From contig NZ_CP036281.1 of NCBI RefSeq assembly GCF_007750395.1, positions 1,699,001-1,763,000 on the forward strand: a stretch of DNA of 64,000 nucleotides, read 5' to 3'. Origin of the DNA: Polystyrenella longa (GTDB lineage: Bacteria; Planctomycetota; Planctomycetia; Planctomycetales; Planctomycetaceae). Under the pieces are notes generated by a model. That model was not told the DNA's origin and searched no databases. It was given only the letters and a program-made list of their open reading frames with translations. Position 1 is the stretch's first letter; every line of letters begins with the position of its first letter. Below, piece after piece: positions 34,917-42,289 of the stretch. Both the position numbers and the translations under genes were made by a program.

Positions 34917-35950
34917 TGTACTGTCTTGCAAAAACAGGACCTTATCATTCCGGCAGAAATGAAGCAGACCCCGCTTATTCTACCGGCTACGACCCTTTGA
35001 ATAAGTTCCATCAGTTAGCGGCGGCACACTAGTCGATCAAGGATTGTTAACCACTTTGATCTCATGTACCTCACAATTGCGGAGATCGCATTCGGTTTTC
35101 AAGGCTTCATAAACTTCAGGACGCATTAACCAGCCCCTGTGAATATGAGAATCGAAGATGTCGTAATCTGGTACATACTTCTCGGGAATGAATTTATTCA
35201 AATTATAGTATTCATATTCTTCTTGACGTTCTTGGGGTAAATCATAACGGACATATCCACAGAAATCACAAGCTTTTGTAACTCGAGATTCTTTTTCTTT
35301 TATGTCCCGATAAGCGTCGAACTCAGTGATTGCATTGAAAAATATTCCAACATCGTTCAAGTCATCTAATTTGGGAGCAGCTGCGAGTAAGTCACCAGGC
35401 TCTATGACATCCTCCTCCATGTCAATCTCATCTTCGAGGATGATTTCACTTTCTTTAAGCTCGCCAACTTGACCTAACAGGACGGAAAAAAAACAAAGCC
35501 CCGTAAACCGGTTTTTTTCAATAACTTGCTTTACATTATCTCGCACGATGACGGACCCCATCTTGAAATAAACATCCGATTCTGGATACGAGGGAATATC
35601 CCATTTGATAGGCTGAAGATTGAATCCCGGTAAAAGTCTTGCGTTGGGATAATATTCTATTACTTTACGCTCCCACTTGCTTATAAAAACAGATAGTTCT
35701 TCCCAAGGCATATTTGGTTTTGCGTCAACAACATCAGCCATCTCTTCGCGAATTTCATCAGGGCATTCAAAAGTGGTGATTTGTAGGTAGGCCCACATTT
35801 TCCCGCACTTGGAACAGTTTGTACCTGGGATGCTGTAATCATATATAGCTGATCCATTGATAAAAAAGTCGCGAAAGTCTCCACCCATATGAGTTTCATG
35901 AAGTTGGGTAAGTGTTGCCATGAGAAATCTTCTTTCCTGGAAATAATCGA
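34917..35950. repeat. tandem duplication, unit 2
   Basis: The second copy of the 1.06-kb unit. Differences from unit 1 are scattered single bases, which suggests a fairly recent duplication. Confidence 0.85.
35037..35921 (-). CDS. double-CXXCG motif protein, SitI6-like immunity (copy 2)
   Basis: A 294-residue paralogue of the gene at 33975-34859, starting MATLTQLHETHMGGDF, with only a handful of substitutions (for example CSKCGKMWAYLQ and CDFCGYVRYD). Both CxxC motifs are kept. Start and stop match copy 1. The two copies would give the cell nearly the same protein, so either dosage or early divergence toward a new specificity is possible. The immunity role is inferred from the family and the setting. 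Confidence 0.7.
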   Translation of the reverse strand: MATLTQLHETHMGGDFRDFFINGSAIYDYSIPGTNCSKCGKMWAYLQITTFECPDEIREEMADVVDAKPNMPWEELSVFISKWERKVIEYYPNARLLPGFNLQPIKWDIPSYPESDVYFKMGSVIVRDNVKQVIEKNRFTGLCFFSVLLGQVGELKESEIILEDEIDMEEDVIEPGDLLAAAPKLDDLNDVGIFFNAITEFDAYRDIKEKESRVTKACDFCGYVRYDLPQERQEEYEYYNLNKFIPEKYVPDYDIFDSHIHRGWLMRPEVYEALKTECDLRNCEVHEIKVVNNP

Positions 35951-36093
35951 GTCAATTTCCAACCTGGACATTGACTCCTCGGTAATTAATAAGGATCAAA
36001 AGGATTCCAAAAGGTTTTGAAATACCACTCGAAGCCCGGTGATTCCATCCTCAAACTCGGAGCGATATAGACCATCCCTTTTGAGCGTAAAAT

Positions 36094-36246
36094 TCAACCG
36101 GCTCTAAAACCTTCTGAGGATAGTGCACCGAGCCACCAGAAGCTTTCGTGTAAGTGCAGGTGATATTCCCAGCGAGCAATGAGGCGGCGAAAGCTCTTCA
36201 GCCAACTGATGGTACATTCGACATTGATTGTTTCTGTTGGCCGCAC
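36094..36246 (-). pseudogene. IS5-type transposase C-terminal remnant
   Basis: A 50-codon fragment reads VRPTETINVECTISWLKSFR, then RLIARWEYHLHLHESFWWLG. This is the C-terminal region of IS5-family DDE transposases, which carry the last catalytic Glu (VEC/VER) and the W-LxxFRRLxxRWE motif. The sequence stops matching upstream of the GTG, so only the tail of the gene remains. Confidence 0.7.
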
Positions 36247-36269
36247 ATTCACAAACAGGGATACGATTT

Positions 36270-36635
36270 ATGGATAACATTGACTGGCGTATCGTTCTGG
36301 CCATCGCGATCCGCATTATTGCCATTTCTTACATGGTAGTGATTCTTTACCTGCAATGGAAACATAAGAATTGGTACGCTGCTCGCACAAGCCACAGTGG
36401 AGCCTGCCTGATACTGTTTGCGATTTGTTCTTTCATTGTGACAATCGTATGTTCCGAGTATAGGTCTGAGCTCCTGACAAGGATTGTGTCTTACATATGT
36501 TTTTTCTTGATCCCATTCCAGATTCGATGGATTTGGGACATACGATGGATCACCGTAACAATTACATCGATATGTGTGTGGGTATGGTTAGAGTTTTTCT
36601 ACCTCCCCTTCCTGTGGCGTCTCATTTACAGTTGA
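36270..36635 (+). CDS. four-helix membrane protein, family not recognised
   Basis: A 121-residue protein starting MDNIDWRIVLAIAIRIIAIS with about four hydrophobic segments and many Trp/Ile residues. No named family was recognised. It starts just outside the IS5 remnant and belongs to the AT-rich cargo section. It could be an immunity protein for a membrane-active toxin, but nothing shows this directly. Confidence 0.5.
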   Translation: MDNIDWRIVLAIAIRIIAISYMVVILYLQWKHKNWYAARTSHSGACLILFAICSFIVTIVCSEYRSELLTRIVSYICFFLIPFQIRWIWDIRWITVTITSICVWVWLEFFYLPFLWRLIYS

Positions 36636-36760
36636 ATATTATCTTCTTGAACATCGTAAGGTGAAAAACTCAGCCAAAGTGCTCATGCGCGTCACTGTAG
36701 AGCGTTTTAATCTGGATGCGTCGCTGACGCCGCTGGAAGTGGAAACGCATCTGTTGCGAG

Positions 36761-36949
36761 ACTGTTGCGGTCAGCGTCCGCGCAGAGCCTTGATTTTGGG
36801 GAAATATCGACTTTCAAGGCGAACAAAACGGACCGAGAAAGGGGAAATCATGTCGAACTCGACCAGAATATCTTTTATGATCACTTCCAAAAAACTCGAT
36901 GGCCGTTATTAGTGCCACCGAGTAAACCATCTGGGAAATCCCGGATGTA
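36761..36949. repeat. dispersed repeat R, copy 1 (long)
   Basis: About 185 bases, repeated at 38447-38634 with about 95 percent identity by eye, and partly at 37621-37668. Read in one frame it gives protein-like sequence (LDFGEISTFKANKTDRERGN, then HFQKTRWPLLVPPSKPSGKS), so it is probably a remnant of a coding region. Each copy is followed by a different small gene. Confidence 0.75.
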
Positions 36950-36987
36950 GCCTCAGACGCTTTTTATCTTCAAAAGAATCCCGCAAA

Positions 36988-37593
36988 ATGGCCATTATAG
37001 GAATAGATGATCGCAAACGACGAGATCAGAACCGAACTGGTGCCGAACAGTTATTGGTGTGCGTGAACATCGTTTCGGTGCTATGGACCAGTCTCGTGTT
37101 GGAACAACACAGCCGTTACCACTCAGCGACTTTCCCCGTTGTCTTTCTGTCAGCATTTCTGCTGATAGTGCTCTCGTCCTTCTACTTTTTCACGATTCTG
37201 ATGCGCCTTAAACGGCAGAAAGAGGTGAGCTGGTTTCAACTCGCAAGCTTGTCAGCGTATCCTCTCGCGTTAACCATAATGGTGTCGAGTTCTTTAACTC
37301 ACTGGCCCGCGTCGGTGCGGTTTTTTTTCAGTCGATCCAGTTTTGAACAGGTCGTGGAGGAGATCAATCAGGGCAGGGAGCCAGAGGAGTTTCCCAAGTG
37401 GATCGGCCTGTTTTGGATCGATAGCGTCACTACCTCCGGATACGATCTTTCGGCGAAAGCAGGCTCTGTCGATTTCATTACCGGCTTCGTATTCTGGGAC
37501 GAATGTGGGATCAGTTACACTCCGGATCTTAGTGGCCGCTCTCCGAATCGTGACTTTCGTTTGGCTCCCGACTGGTATTTGGTAGAGTGGTGA
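36988..37593 (+). CDS. hypothetical membrane protein with C-terminal soluble domain
   Basis: A 201-residue protein starting MAIIGIDDRKRRDQN. Three hydrophobic segments lie between residues about 30 and 110 (VFLSAFLLIVLSSFYFFTIL). The remaining 90 residues are soluble with Trp/Gly-rich content. No family was recognised. It follows the long copy of repeat R and precedes the short copy, as if inserted between them. Confidence 0.55.
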   Translation: MAIIGIDDRKRRDQNRTGAEQLLVCVNIVSVLWTSLVLEQHSRYHSATFPVVFLSAFLLIVLSSFYFFTILMRLKRQKEVSWFQLASLSAYPLALTIMVSSSLTHWPASVRFFFSRSSFEQVVEEINQGREPEEFPKWIGLFWIDSVTTSGYDLSAKAGSVDFITGFVFWDECGISYTPDLSGRSPNRDFRLAPDWYLVEW

Positions 37594-37620
37594 AGGGCTC
37601 ACCACCTATTCAAATTATTC

Positions 37621-37668
37621 GACGTTATTAGTGCCACCGAGTAAACCATCTGGGAAAGCCCGGCTTGG
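37621..37668. repeat. dispersed repeat R, copy 2 (3' part only)
   Basis: The last 45 or so bases of repeat R (ACGTTATTAGTGCCACCGAG onward). It marks the boundary before the gene at 37845. Confidence 0.7.
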
Positions 37669-37844
37669 TCAGTTCTTCGCTATAAAAGATAAAGTTGCTA
37701 GAAACGAAATGAGATAATGGGATGTATCAAAGAGGGTTGGGAAACTTTCACTACATTCCAAGCCTAATTGAACATGTACAGTTGGAAATAAAATGATAAC
37801 TGTAATTGTTCTTCATTCACCCCACGATTAAGGAGTATATATAC

Positions 37845-38261
37845 ATGTTGTTCAAATCCAATTCATTAATTGGGTCATTAATTCATTCAACGGCTGTTTT
37901 GACCTTTGTACTACTTACATTCTCCCCCGCCTTGATGTTGGGAAAAGAAAGTCGCTCAAAATGTGAACTAGAAAGAAATAAACTAGCAACAGAAGAAGCT
38001 CGACAGGATAAACCTAAGGTTCTCATCCGCCCTTGGGGTATATATATAGGTATGCCAGTTGATGACTTTCAGAAAGCATTCCCTAAGAACTTCGAACCTA
38101 TGGTTGTATTTAACAGTATTTCTGAGCACTGGCTATTTGAAATCAAACACGAAGACGATGTGTATAAACTAGAGGTTGGCTTCACTACACCAAAGAATAC
38201 TAGTAAAGTCGCCATGATTAGAAAAGTCGCCATGATTAAAATTGAGCTTGTAGGGGAATGA
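37845..38261 (+). CDS. small secreted protein, family not recognised
   Basis: A 138-residue protein with an N-terminal signal-like segment (STAVLTFVLLTFSPALMLG) and a soluble domain of about 90 residues (WGIYIGMPVDDFQKAFPKNF). AAGGAG stands a proper distance before ATG 37845. Near the C-terminus a short tandem duplication gives KVAMIRKVAMIK. No family was recognised. It lies between two copies of repeat R. Confidence 0.6.
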   Translation: MLFKSNSLIGSLIHSTAVLTFVLLTFSPALMLGKESRSKCELERNKLATEEARQDKPKVLIRPWGIYIGMPVDDFQKAFPKNFEPMVVFNSISEHWLFEIKHEDDVYKLEVGFTTPKNTSKVAMIRKVAMIKIELVGE

Positions 38262-38446
38262 AGTAAAGTCCATTTTGAACATGTGTTGTGATTAAATGAG
38301 CTGTCATAGAGGCAGTTTTGCCTTGTTGAAAACAAAACACAAGTATTTTCATTGATGGCCAACGCCGCAAGGCGTATGCCAGGACTCGGAGTCCGGCTTC
38401 CACGAAGAGAGTTTTTTCTGATCTGGCTGACAGAACCGAGCCTGTT

Positions 38447-38634
38447 GCGGTCTGTGTCCGCGCAGAGCCTTGATTTTGGGGAAATATCGATTTTCAAGGC
38501 GAACATAACGGACCGAGAAAGGGGAAATCATGTCGAACTCGACCAGAATATCGTTTATGATCACTTCCAAAAAACTCGATGGCCGTTATTAGTGCCACCG
38601 AGTAAACCATCTGGGAAATCCCGGCTAGATCAAC
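38447..38634. repeat. dispersed repeat R, copy 3 (long)
   Basis: A full-length copy of repeat R. It begins GTTGCGGTC and ends GAAATCCCGGC, and is followed 40 bases later by the gene at 38676. Confidence 0.75.
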
Positions 38635-38675
38635 ACGAAGTGCTTTTCGGCGGCACCAACCCCTTTTAAGGAGCA

Positions 38676-39083
38676 ATGTCTCAAATGATACTGTCTGATG
38701 ATTATAATGAATTGCATGTGCTTCTGAGAGCAATAATGGTGTTGAAGTTTGAAGTTGGCTCATCTGACAATAGAGTACGAGAATGTGCAGGTAGCAAGAT
38801 TTTAGCTAAAGCACTAATCGATATATGCGATGCTATGCGTGAAATGTCCAAGAAGGCTGGACATGAAGAGAATGTAAAATATATAGACCAAGGCTTGCGT
38901 AGGCCAGATAAAATCGAAATGCGTTATATTAAGTCTGTATGCGGTCATGTCGAGTGCGCAGAACCATATTGGAGTAAGTTATCTCACGAGCAAAAGGATG
39001 AGTACTTAAGGGTATTGTTTAGTCCAATGGAAATGAATAATGAGGCTCGACTGCAAGTACTTAAGATGTGTGGGGATATGTAA
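38676..39083 (+). CDS. hypothetical helical protein
   Basis: A 135-residue soluble, mainly helical protein starting MSQMILSDDYNELHVLLRAI. AAGGAG precedes the ATG. No family was recognised. It is AT-rich compared with the flanking chromosome and follows a copy of repeat R, so it is probably a cargo or immunity-type gene. Confidence 0.55.
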   Translation: MSQMILSDDYNELHVLLRAIMVLKFEVGSSDNRVRECAGSKILAKALIDICDAMREMSKKAGHEENVKYIDQGLRRPDKIEMRYIKSVCGHVECAEPYWSKLSHEQKDEYLRVLFSPMEMNNEARLQVLKMCGDM

Positions 39084-39146
39084 ATTGAATATACGTTTTA
39101 AATAGCTTTTTGACAACATCGAAACCGATAGGCAGTCGCTAAACCA

Positions 39147-39188
39147 TACTCGTATCGTAAGAAGATTCAGCCGTTGTTGAAAACGAGT
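39147..39188. repeat. short dispersed repeat S, copy 1
   Basis: CTCGTATCGTAAGAAGATTC and the following 20 bases resemble positions 40010-40058. In one frame both read SYRK-x-IQP-x-LK. The two copies flank the lipoprotein gene at 39291. Confidence 0.5.
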
Positions 39189-39290
39189 GAATTCAAGTGG
39201 TTGTGTTGCTGACAAGAGATGGATTTCGATTCAGAACAACGACTAACTTATTCAAAAAACATATTCTTTCCTGGCCTATGAGAGAACCAA

Positions 39291-39884
39291 ATGATTAAAT
39301 CCTCTTTATTATTTCTCTTGATAGTATGTTGTAGCTCATTGGGTTGCTCAGAAGGCTACGGAACTCACAAAGGAAACCATGTCTGGTATTCTAACTGGAA
39401 TCAGGGGTCAGGGGATCGTCCCATGCTAGTCATGGATGACGTTCAAGGAGAATTGGTTGTTCTAAAGGATCATAGGTATGCCAAAACCGAGAAGAATGTA
39501 TATATCCTGGGGGTAAAAATTCATGACGCCGATCCAGCCACATTTACTACCCTTGAATATCCATTTTCCAGAGATAAAAACCACGTTTACTGTGGAAGCT
39601 TGTATTTAATTGATGCTGACCCGGATGGGTTTAAGCTGTTATTCCAAAATGCTATGTTTGGGATGCTGGATCGTTTTAAAAAAGAGCCTTTCATTGCACA
39701 ATATGGGGAGCACCCAGCTTTGGGGCATGAAAAGAGGTACTGTACCAAGTCTGCATGGTCCACTGATGGGAAAACGATTTATTTTGGATATGCTAAAGTA
39801 AAAAACGCCAATCCGAATACTTTTACAGCTCTAGATGGGCTTTATGGTAAGGATGACATGCATGTTTTTTCCGCCATGAAATAA
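39291..39884 (+). CDS. DKNYV-family lipoprotein
   Basis: A 197-residue protein with a lipoprotein signal (LLFLLIVCCSSLGC, lipobox Cys about residue 19). The mature part has repeated D-K-x-x-V-Y and D-A-D-P-x-x-F units (KTEKNVYILGVKIHDADPAT, RDKNHVYCGSLYLIDADPDG, GKTIYFGYAKVKNANPNTF), the hallmark of the DKNYV family. Family members are surface or periplasmic proteins; some may act as immunity proteins. It is flanked by two copies of short repeat S. Confidence 0.75.
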   Translation: MIKSSLLFLLIVCCSSLGCSEGYGTHKGNHVWYSNWNQGSGDRPMLVMDDVQGELVVLKDHRYAKTEKNVYILGVKIHDADPATFTTLEYPFSRDKNHVYCGSLYLIDADPDGFKLLFQNAMFGMLDRFKKEPFIAQYGEHPALGHEKRYCTKSAWSTDGKTIYFGYAKVKNANPNTFTALDGLYGKDDMHVFSAMK

Positions 39885-40233
39885 TGAAGAATGTGGATCA
39901 TAAGACATTCATCATAAACAGCGAGGGCCTAGCACAGGACAAGCAGCATATATATATCAGAGATAAACCAGCTAATGCTGCTCAAATGAAGGCAATTACT
40001 GATTGAATTGACCTCGCATCGTAAATATATTCAGCCGACGTTGAAACCGAGGAAAACGCCCTTCAACGACAAAATGGAATCAAGGTTCTGTTAACAAAAA
40101 CCAAGGTCGACTCGCACCACGAGAAGTATGTGAAGACCAGTATTGATGAGATGCGAACTAATCAGGATTTGATCTGTTGAGGCTGAATAGTTATTGACAT
40201 TCAGATCTGATCCTGTAAAGTTGCAGACGTAAC

Positions 40234-40279
40234 AAACCAATGTAGAGGACCCTTAGGGGAAATCCGCATTGGTTTTTTG
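40234..40279 (+). terminator. terminator-like hairpin
   Basis: A 9-bp perfect stem (AAACCAATG / CATTGGTTT) with a 24-base loop and a following T run. It would separate the cargo genes from the downstream backbone genes. Confidence 0.55.
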
Positions 40280-40319
40280 TATTGGTAGACGAGATGTCTG
40301 CAGTTAATCAAATAATTCA

Positions 40320-40375
40320 TAGCCCGGCCAGTGCGCGTTCCTGAACAACTCGTATTGGTGCGGGCTTTTTTCGTT
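40320..40375 (+). terminator. terminator-like hairpin
   Basis: The stem AGCCCG / CGGGCT is extended by an inner GCCAGT / ATTGGT pairing and is followed by six T. It ends 20 bases before the next gene, so an attenuator role is also possible. Confidence 0.5.
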
Positions 40376-40395
40376 CATTGAGTTTGGGAAGTGTG

Positions 40396-40719
40396 ATGGC
40401 CGCTGAAAGCGATATTGAAGCACGAATGCGGCAAATTGGTGATCGGGTTACGACTGCCGAAGGGGTGATACGCCGGCTCGATGAACGGGAAACCAATCGA
40501 CATGCGGTGGCTCAGGGCACGATTGATCGTCACGAGAGACGCATCGACGAGCATGAAGTCTGGCTGGATGGGGACAACCAATACCCGGGTATCAAATCGG
40601 ACTTGTCGAATCTTAAAAGTCAAATGCAAAAACTTTGGTGGATGCTGGGAGCCTTCTTCGCGGCGATGGCGACGGCGGTTGTTGGTGTCCTCGTTCAAAA
40701 CTTTACAGGAGGTGACTAA
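40396..40719 (+). CDS. coiled-coil protein with C-terminal membrane anchor (holin-accessory-like)
   Basis: A 107-residue protein starting MAAESDIEARMRQIGDRVTT, a charged coiled coil of about 80 residues followed by one transmembrane helix (WWMLGAFFAAMATAVVGVLV). The layout resembles XhlA-type phage membrane proteins, though sequence homology is not claimed. GGAAG precedes ATG 40396. Its stop overlaps the ATG of the next gene by one base (TAATG), so the two are coupled. Confidence 0.6.
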   Translation: MAAESDIEARMRQIGDRVTTAEGVIRRLDERETNRHAVAQGTIDRHERRIDEHEVWLDGDNQYPGIKSDLSNLKSQMQKLWWMLGAFFAAMATAVVGVLVQNFTGGD

Positions 40720-41114
40720 TGAGGTCATCAGAGCATTCAAAAGAGTTGGCCGGGAACGGTCGTTTTATTGTTTTCAGTGTGGTGGGCGTCATTCTGATTC
40801 TGGCGTTGGCGGTGGCTCACGCTAAGGCGGGGCCGCCTGATCCGTGGGTTCGAATGACCAAGCCAAGTGGCTGCAGTGGTGTTGTGTTTGCCGCTTCTAA
40901 GGAAAACGGAATCTGGTTACAGACCTGTCGGCATTGCGTGACGGAAAAACAGGTCGTCTCTTTCCGCTTCTTCAAAGATGGGCAGGCCAGCCCCCCTGTC
41001 GATGGCGTGTGCGTTGCGCATCACAATACGGCTGATATTGCGATTTGCTGGGTGGATGCCTCGCAGCTTAATTACTCTCTGGCAGTGAGACGATTGTTCT
41101 CGAACTACTTTTAA
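40719..41114 (+). CDS. truncated trypsin-like protease, membrane-anchored
   Basis: A 131-residue protein with an N-terminal signal/anchor (FIVFSVVGVILILALAVAHA) and then the first half of a trypsin-like fold: GCSGVVFAASKENGIWLQTC, with a possible catalytic His in TCRHCV and Asp in NTADIAICWV. The frame ends in NYSLAVRRLFSNYF before any GxSG serine motif appears. I infer that the 3' half was lost, so it should be inactive as a protease. It is translationally coupled to the preceding gene. Confidence 0.55.
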   Translation: MRSSEHSKELAGNGRFIVFSVVGVILILALAVAHAKAGPPDPWVRMTKPSGCSGVVFAASKENGIWLQTCRHCVTEKQVVSFRFFKDGQASPPVDGVCVAHHNTADIAICWVDASQLNYSLAVRRLFSNYF

Positions 41115-41147
41115 TTCTTCTAGTAATATCAAGTAAGGAATACTCGC

Positions 41148-41243
41148 ATGTATAACACTAAACGCTTCCAGTTTAATCGTTTCTGCCAAGCGTGGCGAAC
41201 ATCTCCACCATCTCAAATTCTGTTAGGCTCATCTCATGGATGA
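41148..41243 (+). CDS. possible 31-residue peptide
   Basis: ATG at 41148 follows AAGGA. The frame reads MYNTKRFQFNRFCQAWRTSP and stops at 41243. No family; it could be chance. Confidence 0.25.
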   Translation: MYNTKRFQFNRFCQAWRTSPPSQILLGSSHG

Positions 41244-41271
41244 GCATCATCCCTAATCGAAAACCCTTTAA

Positions 41272-41421
41272 ATGAGAAATTCTGATCTCGGTTTCGAGTC
41301 CATGCTCTTTGGTTTGATCGGAGTCTGGGTCTTCTTCGGAACAGCCTATACCGTTACCGTGCTGTTCGGATTAGCCGCCCTCTTCGTGATCTATGCCATC
41401 AGTACTCATGACCGAAAATAA
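41272..41421 (+). CDS. 49-residue small membrane protein
   Basis: The frame reads MRNSDLGFESMLFGLIGVWV, then FFGTAYTVTVLFGLAALFVI and ends STHDRK. Two hydrophobic helices with a charged end indicate a small inner-membrane protein. No family was recognised. It lies among the element backbone genes, about 240 bases before a terminator. Confidence 0.5.
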   Translation: MRNSDLGFESMLFGLIGVWVFFGTAYTVTVLFGLAALFVIYAISTHDRK

Positions 41422-41617
41422 CCTGCATCCACTAACCCCTCGTGATAAAGAAGGCGATCTTTACGAAAGAGCTTAAGCCTTCTCATCGCTCAGGAGACAT
41501 CACCCTGACTCACTACACACCATGATCGTGAACCTAAATAATCGCCCATTTCATGTCATATACAATGAACCCGATAAGGTAGCTATCAGCCCACGCTGAC
41601 AGCGATTTCAAACCAGA

Positions 41618-41653
41618 GGGAGTCCGAGTCATCCGATTCGGGCTCCCTTTTTC
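41618..41653 (+). terminator. rho-independent terminator
   Basis: A 10-bp stem (GGGAGTCCGA / TCGGGCTCCC with one G-T pair), loop GTCATCCGAT-like, followed by TTTTTCT. It directly precedes the DUF1257 gene and marks the start of a new transcription unit. Confidence 0.7.
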
Positions 41654-41680
41654 TATTTCCCATTCCACGAAAGGAACCGT

Positions 41681-42049
41681 ATGTCGCACATCGTGCAAAT
41701 TAAAACCGAAGTGCGGGAACTGGCCTCGATCCGAGCCGCCTGTACCCGCAACCAACTCCCGGACCCCGTTTACGGGAAGGTTCAGCTTTACAGCTCCGAA
41801 GCGACCGGCTGGCAGGTCCAGTTACCTGACTGGAGGTACCCCGTTGTCTGTCAGACCGACACAGGACAACTGAGTTACGACAACTACGAAGGACGCTGGG
41901 GCCACCCGGTGCATCTGAATTCCTTCCTCCAGTCGTACGCGATTGAACAGACCCGTCGCGTCGCTCGACGCCAGGGGTATTCCCTGACCGAGCAGCGGTT
42001 GTCCGACGGGTCGGTCAAGCTTCTGCTGCAGACGGGAGGTGCCCTGTGA
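41681..42049 (+). CDS. DUF1257 (Ycf35-like) protein
   Basis: A 122-residue protein that reads MSHIVQIKTEVRELASIRAA at the start, then VQLYSSEATGWQVQLPDWRY, and YAIEQTRRVARRQGYSLTEQ. This is the DUF1257/Ycf35 family known from plastids, cyanobacteria and some bacteria and phages; its function is unknown. It overlaps the start of the DUF2997 gene by four bases. With DUF2997 and the Ycf46-like ATPase it forms a conserved trio. Confidence 0.85.
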   Translation: MSHIVQIKTEVRELASIRAACTRNQLPDPVYGKVQLYSSEATGWQVQLPDWRYPVVCQTDTGQLSYDNYEGRWGHPVHLNSFLQSYAIEQTRRVARRQGYSLTEQRLSDGSVKLLLQTGGAL

Positions 42050-42237
42050 AACAGATTGAAATCATCATCAGTCCGGAAGGAGGGTCCCGCATCGTTTCGA
42101 GCGGATTTTCAGGCAGGAGTTGTCTGGACGCAACCCGGAAACTTGAAGAAGCACTCGGGCAGCGGTTATCTCAAACCTTGACCCCCGAGTATCACGAACA
42201 CACCAATAACCAGACCAACAACGAACAGCGGCAGTGA
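42046..42237 (+). CDS. DUF2997 small protein
   Basis: A 63-residue protein reading MKQIEIIISPEGGSRIVSSG, then SCLDATRKLEEALGQRLSQT. The short beta-hairpin plus helix layout and the position right after DUF1257 are typical of DUF2997. It overlaps DUF1257 by four bases (ATGA-type coupling). The function is unknown; it probably works with its two neighbours. Confidence 0.8.
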   Translation: MKQIEIIISPEGGSRIVSSGFSGRSCLDATRKLEEALGQRLSQTLTPEYHEHTNNQTNNEQRQ

Positions 42238-42289
42238 GCGAAAGCTTGCTGCCGTTGTTCTGTTAGCGGTCCTATCTAAAGGAGACTGT

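Larger units (their letters stand above)
39885..40395. other. Gene-poor stretch with repeat S, a short coding remnant and two hairpins
   Basis: The second copy of repeat S lies at 40010-40058. A frame near 40030-40181 reads VETEENALQRQNGIKVLLTK, then VDSHHEKYVKTSIDEM, and looks like the tail of a lost gene with no start. Two terminator-like hairpins follow. Confidence 0.45.

Noticed and set aside
36661..36912. An 83-codon frame that runs into repeat R
   Set aside because: The repeat reads as protein in a different frame and the N-terminal part has no family resemblance, so I do not call a gene here.
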